From positions 145,294 to 209,293 of the forward strand of contig NZ_LMRF01000001.1 in assembly GCF_001424755.1 (NCBI RefSeq): a stretch of 64,000 bases of DNA, given 5' to 3'. The stretch comes from Marmoricola sp. Leaf446. Its GTDB lineage: Bacteria; Actinomycetota; Actinomycetes; Propionibacteriales; Nocardioidaceae. A program made the position numbers and the translations under genes. This document shows, piece after piece, positions 60,338-64,000 of this stretch; positions within the stretch are counted from its first letter, which is position 1, and each line of letters opens with the position of its first letter. The notes beneath the pieces were generated by a model. That model saw nothing but the letters and a program-made list of their open reading frames with translations, was not told the origin of the DNA and made no database searches.

Positions 60338-61113
60338 TCGGCGACACCTTCGGCTGGCTGACCGACGCCGCCCACTGGCGCAGCACCAACTTCGACACCG
60401 GCATCTGGGACCAGCTGCTCGCCCACGTCGGGTTCAGCGCGATCGCGCTGGTGGTCGCGCTGCTGGTCGGGCTCCCGCTGGGGCTGTGGATCGGGCACAC
60501 CGGCCGGGCCACCTGGCTGGTCACGGTCGTCAACGCCGTGCGGGCGCTGCCGACCGTCGGGGTGCTGGTGCTCCTGGTGGTCGTGATCGCCCCCAACTTC
60601 TACGGCCGCACCAACGCGGGCTACCTCATCCCCACCGAGATCGTGCTGGTGCTGCTCGCGGTGCCGCCGATCCTGTCCAACGCCTACGCCGGCGTGCAGA
60701 ACGTCCCGCCGGCCGTGCGCGACGCCGCCTTCGGGATGGGCATGACCGGTCGCCAGGTGCTGGCCCGGGTGGAGCTGCCCAACGCGCTGCCGCTGATCTT
60801 CTCCGGCTTCCGCTCGGCCACGCTCCAGGTGATCGCCACGGCGACCATCGCCTCCTACGTCACGCTCGGCGGGCTCGGCCGGTTCATCTACGACGGCCTC
60901 GCCCAGCAGGACTACCCCCAGATGATCAGCGGCGGCCTGCTCGTCGCGGCGCTGGCGCTGAGCGTCGACCTGCTGCTCGCCCTCGTGCAGCGCTACACCG
61001 TCTCCCGCGGCCTCACCGGCCGGCTGCCCCGCGCGGGCCGCGTCCGCCGCGAGGGCGCCGACTCCCGGTCCGCGGTCCTCACCGAGGAGCTCGCCTCGCA
61101 GGGCGCGCGCTGA
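60334..61113 (+). CDS. Osmoprotectant ABC transporter permease 2 (OpuCD-like)
   Basis: A 259-residue second permease with about six segments. VNAVRALPTVGVLVLLVVVI, AYAGVQNVPPAVRDAAFGMG and LARVELPNALPLIFSG give the EAA-like loop and family core. A hydrophilic tail of about 30 residues follows. The two permeases form the heterodimeric membrane unit of an OpuC-type importer. Confidence 0.92.
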   Translation: MIGDTFGWLTDAAHWRSTNFDTGIWDQLLAHVGFSAIALVVALLVGLPLGLWIGHTGRATWLVTVVNAVRALPTVGVLVLLVVVIAPNFYGRTNAGYLIPTEIVLVLLAVPPILSNAYAGVQNVPPAVRDAAFGMGMTGRQVLARVELPNALPLIFSGFRSATLQVIATATIASYVTLGGLGRFIYDGLAQQDYPQMISGGLLVAALALSVDLLLALVQRYTVSRGLTGRLPRAGRVRREGADSRSAVLTEELASQGAR

Positions 61114-61174
61114 GCGGCGTACGCCCCCCCATGACCCACCACGACACCCGTCACCCGACACAACGGAGAACCCC

Positions 61175-62125
61175 ATGAAGAACACGCTCGTCGCCATCGC
61201 CACGGCGGCCACCCTCAGCCTCGTCGTCGCGGGCTGCGGCTCGGACTCGGGCTCCGGCAGCTCCGGCTCCGGCTCGTCCGGCGGCGGCACCATCGCCGAG
61301 AACATGGTCTTCGGCGGCCCGCCGGAGTTCAAGACCCGCGCCGACGGCATCCCCGGCCTGGAGGAGAACTACGGGGTGAAGTTCGGCAAGTACACCGTGA
61401 CCGACGTCGGCGGCCCCGTGACCGTCAACGCCCTCAAGCGCGGCCAGGTCGACGCGGCCGACCTGTTCACCACCGACCCGTCGATCGAGGCCAACGACTT
61501 CGTCATCCTCGAGGACCCCAAGAGCAACTTCGCGGCCCAGAACATCGTGCCGATCATCAACAAGGACAAGGCCTCGGACGGGGTCCAGGAGGTGCTCAAC
61601 GGCATCTCCGAGGAGCTCGACACCGACGGCCTCGGCGAGCTCGTCGGCCAGGTGGTCAACGACAAGGAGAAGCCCGAGGACGTGGCCAAGGCCTGGCTCG
61701 CCGACGAGGACCTCGACGGCTCCGGCGACTCCGCCTCCGGCGAGAGCATCACCGTGGGCTCGGCCAACTTCCCGGAGAACGTCATCCTCGCCGAGATCTA
61801 CGCCCAGGCCCTCGAGGCGCAGGGTGCGCAGGTCGCCACCAAGCTCAACATCGGCAGCCGCGAGAAGTACTACCCGGCGCTCGAGCAGGGCTCGCTCGAC
61901 CTGTTCCCGGAGTACACCGGCACGATCCTGACCTACCTCGACAAGGAGGCCACGGCCACCAGCCCCGAGGACGTCTACACCGCCCTCGGCGAGGCCCTGC
62001 CGGAGAACCTCGTCGCGCTGGACTACTCCGAGGCCCAGGACAGCGACGCCGTCGTGGTGACCAAGGAGACGGCCGAGAAGTTCGACCTCGAGACGATCGC
62101 CGACCTGGCCAAGAGCGCCGGCTGA
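61175..62125 (+). CDS. Circularly permuted OpuC-type substrate-binding lipoprotein
   Basis: A 316-residue lipoprotein with lipobox LVVAGC at residue 21. After a Gly/Ser linker, residues 44-180 (MVFGGPPEFKTRADGIPGLE to AKAWLADEDL) match what is normally the C-terminal half of OpuCC-type proteins. A linker GSGDSASGE follows. Residues 191-316 (SITVGSANFPENVILAEIYA to LETIADLAKSAG) match the normal N-terminal half. The protein ends exactly where the other half would continue. All expected segments are present once, so it is a circular permutation and not a truncation. It probably serves the ABC operon ahead. Confidence 0.88.
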   Translation: MKNTLVAIATAATLSLVVAGCGSDSGSGSSGSGSSGGGTIAENMVFGGPPEFKTRADGIPGLEENYGVKFGKYTVTDVGGPVTVNALKRGQVDAADLFTTDPSIEANDFVILEDPKSNFAAQNIVPIINKDKASDGVQEVLNGISEELDTDGLGELVGQVVNDKEKPEDVAKAWLADEDLDGSGDSASGESITVGSANFPENVILAEIYAQALEAQGAQVATKLNIGSREKYYPALEQGSLDLFPEYTGTILTYLDKEATATSPEDVYTALGEALPENLVALDYSEAQDSDAVVVTKETAEKFDLETIADLAKSAG

Positions 62126-62168
62126 TCACCCACGTCGCCGCCGTCGGCGGTGCGGCAGGATGCGGGGC

Positions 62169-64000
62169 ATGAGCCCCGAGTCCACCCTGCCGCGCCGCTG
62201 GCTCGGCAAGGTGCAGCGGCGCGGGCTCGTCGCCCGTCGTGCCCTGCGGGCGGCGCACCCCGAGGTCACCGTCGTGGTGGTCCTCGACGGCGAGGTCAGG
62301 GCGGCTCGGCGTGCGCTCGAGTCCGCCCGGGCGCAGACCCACGCCCGTGTCGAGGTGCTCGCCGTGGCGGCCGACGCCCGGCTGCTCGCCCTGGCCCGCA
62401 CCGCGGCCTCCGACGACGGGCGGGTCCACGTCGTCGAGGCGCCCGGCTGCGACCGGGCCCGCGCCCGGGCCTTCGGCGCGGTCGCGGCGCAGGGCCCGTG
62501 GCTGCTCTTCGTCTCTCCGGGCCAGGTCCTCCACCGCGAGGCCGTCGCCCGGCTGCTCGCCGGGCGCCAGCACGGCCCCCACGACGCGGGGGTGGTGCTC
62601 GGCGGCCTCGCCGGGGCCGACCCGGCCGACTCCTGGGCACGTACGCCGCTCCTCGCCCGCCTCCTCGTGGAGCAGGAGCGCTGGGCGCGCACCCTCGACG
62701 ACGCCGAGCCGGCCGGCCGGACGGCGGCCACCGCGCTCCTCGCGCTGGGCCACGTGGTGGCCGAGGGCGTCGTGGTCGACGACGTCCGCGACCAGCCCGA
62801 CTGGTGGAGCAGCAGCAGCGACCCGGCCGCCGAGCTGTCGGCGCGGGTCGCGCAGGACCGTGCCTCGCTGGCGCTGCTCGAGCGCGACGACCAGCTCCGC
62901 CACCGGCGCGAGCGTGCTTCCGGGGCGCTGACCGACGACCTGCCCCCCGTGCTGGCGGCCGCCGAGCTGCTCGACGACGCGGGCTGGCGGCTGCTGCGCT
63001 CGCACGCCGCCGAGCTGCTCGCCGGGGCCGACCTGGCGACCGTCCCCGCCACGCCCCGATCCGCGGCCTGGCTGGCCGCCCAGGACCGTCGCGAGGACCT
63101 CGTCGCCCTGGTGGCGGACCGTCGCGCCGCTGCGGGTCACCTCGCCACCGAGGTGGTCGACGGCCGCGTGCTGGCGCTGCTCCCCGAGGCGGGCTCGCTG
63201 CCCGCCGACGCGCGGGAACTGACGGTCGCCGAGTCGGGGGTCGGTGCCCGCGTCGTGGGCCACCACGTCGACGGCCAGGACCTGGTGGTCGACCTGCAGG
63301 CCGGGCTGCGGCGGGTCGACGAGCAGGCTCCCGTCGTACGGCTGGAGGCGGTGGGGGCCGGCTCGGTCGTGATCGGCGACCTGCCGGTCGAGGTGGTCGA
63401 GGACCCGGACGTGACCTCCTGGCTCGGCGAGGCCCACCAGCGTCACGACCTCGGGGCCGTGCGCACCCGGCTGCCGCTCGCGGCGCTGGGGGAGGCGCCG
63501 TGGGAGCTGCGGGTCGAGGTGAGCGACCGCGGCGTCACCCGCACCGCGCTGGCGCAGGGCTCGGTCTCGGCCGACGCCAGGCCCTCGGCCGCGTCCCCCG
63601 TCCCGGCCCTGTCCGCCCACGAGCAGCGACGGCTGCAGGACGGCTTCGCGGCCGCGACGGCGTCGCCCGACCCCGGGCTGCTGCTGGCCGTCCCCGCCCG
63701 GTCGGGGCTCACCTCCGACGCGGCGGCGCTGGCCGCCCGGTGGACCGACCACGCCGGTCCGGGCGCCCGGGTGCTCGTCGTGGTCGACGACCCCGCCTCC
63801 CCGGTCGTGGCGGGGGCGGAGGCGGTGCTGCGACGCAGCCCCCGGTGGTACGCCGCCCTGGCCGAGGCCGGCTGGGTGGTGACCGACCACGACGACGTCC
63901 TCGGCACGGTCGACACGGCCGCCGGCGAGACGGGCGACGGGTGGTACGCCCCGCGCGCCGGCCAGCGCGTCGTACGCACCACGACCGGAGGTCCTGGGCC
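62169..64000 (+). CDS. GT2-like/TagF-like glycerophosphotransferase, partial at window end
   Basis: An open reading frame of over 610 codons with no stop before the window edge. The N-terminus (EVTVVVVLDGEVRAARRALE to LLFVSPGQVLHREAVARLL) resembles a degenerate GT2 glycosyltransferase. Further on, LRRSPRWYAALAEAGWVVTD and WYAPRAGQRVVRTT match the region of CDP-glycerol:glycerophosphotransferases (TagF) just before the HGTP motif, which would lie beyond the edge. It likely makes a teichoic-acid-like wall polymer. CAGGAT lies seven bases before the ATG. Confidence 0.68.
   Translation, partial: MSPESTLPRRWLGKVQRRGLVARRALRAAHPEVTVVVVLDGEVRAARRALESARAQTHARVEVLAVAADARLLALARTAASDDGRVHVVEAPGCDRARARAFGAVAAQGPWLLFVSPGQVLHREAVARLLAGRQHGPHDAGVVLGGLAGADPADSWARTPLLARLLVEQERWARTLDDAEPAGRTAATALLALGHVVAEGVVVDDVRDQPDWWSSSSDPAAELSARVAQDRASLALLERDDQLRHRRERASGALTDDLPPVLAAAELLDDAGWRLLRSHAAELLAGADLATVPATPRSAAWLAAQDRREDLVALVADRRAAAGHLATEVVDGRVLALLPEAGSLPADARELTVAESGVGARVVGHHVDGQDLVVDLQAGLRRVDEQAPVVRLEAVGAGSVVIGDLPVEVVEDPDVTSWLGEAHQRHDLGAVRTRLPLAALGEAPWELRVEVSDRGVTRTALAQGSVSADARPSAASPVPALSAHEQRRLQDGFAAATASPDPGLLLAVPARSGLTSDAAALAARWTDHAGPGARVLVVVDDPASPVVAGAEAVLRRSPRWYAALAEAGWVVTDHDDVLGTVDTAAGETGDGWYAPRAGQRVVRTTTGGPG

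Overview
The window reads as chromosomal DNA of a very GC-rich actinobacterium, most like Nocardioides or a close relative. Reasons: extreme G/C at third codon positions, many GTG starts with 4-bp ATGA/GTGA overlaps, many probable leaderless starts (a TANNNT box 6-7 nt before the start codon), an actinobacterial folate block ending in DUF3180, a DUF2342 zinc-protease relative beside tilS, and GAF-ANTAR and AbiEi-type proteins. I see no tRNA, rRNA, CRISPR array, prophage or classical IS element.

Layout. 0.1-6.1 kb: a VOC protein, an amidase, a sulfotransferase-like protein, a membrane protein, a sarcosine/N-methyltryptophan oxidase-like flavoprotein and a CPA1 cation/proton antiporter. 6.1-12.0 kb: a phenylacetate degradation block (paaK, then paaABCDE and paaI) with a TetR-type palindrome before paaK and another before paaA. 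12.0-17.2 kb: an alpha/beta hydrolase, a 58-residue zinc-ribbon protein, then an arsenic region (flavin monooxygenase divergent from arsR-acr3-arsC) and an SDR epimerase. 17.2-25.3 kb: an ABC exporter, a GAF-ANTAR regulator, a P450 divergent from a TetR regulator, a MarR regulator, azlCD and a YihY-type membrane protein. 25.4-30.6 kb: a quinate/shikimate catabolic cluster (LacI regulator divergent from an MHS transporter, shikimate/quinate dehydrogenase and a QsuB-type dehydroshikimate dehydratase).

30.7-33.6 kb carries a cobalamin-binding protein with a CarH-type Wx9EH motif, overlapping a small soluble histidine kinase and a metallo-beta-lactamase-fold gene. 33.6-37.4 kb is a TPP-riboswitch-controlled thiamine ABC importer (thiBPQ). 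37.4-43.5 kb holds a PAP2-type membrane protein, a secreted NlpC/P60 hydrolase, an acyl-CoA oxidase-like enzyme, a methyltransferase and ppa. 43.6-55.8 kb is housekeeping: dacB, a DUF2342 protein, tilS, hpt, ftsH, folE, folP, folB, folK, DUF3180 and a coiled-coil membrane protein. Between tilS and hpt sit an AbiEi-nuclease-like gene flanked by inverted palindromic repeats and a luciferase-like monooxygenase gene. 55.9-62.1 kb is an OpuC-type osmoprotectant ABC system with two binding proteins, one circularly permuted, and a divergent HAL-family protein lacking the MIO-forming triad. The window ends inside a long GT2/TagF-like gene.

The items most worth a second look are the B12-sensor/kinase pair, the permuted binding protein, the MIO-less lyase homologue, the palindrome-bounded AbiEi cassette and the repeat insertion in paaD. 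All calls come from reading the sequence; no database search was run.
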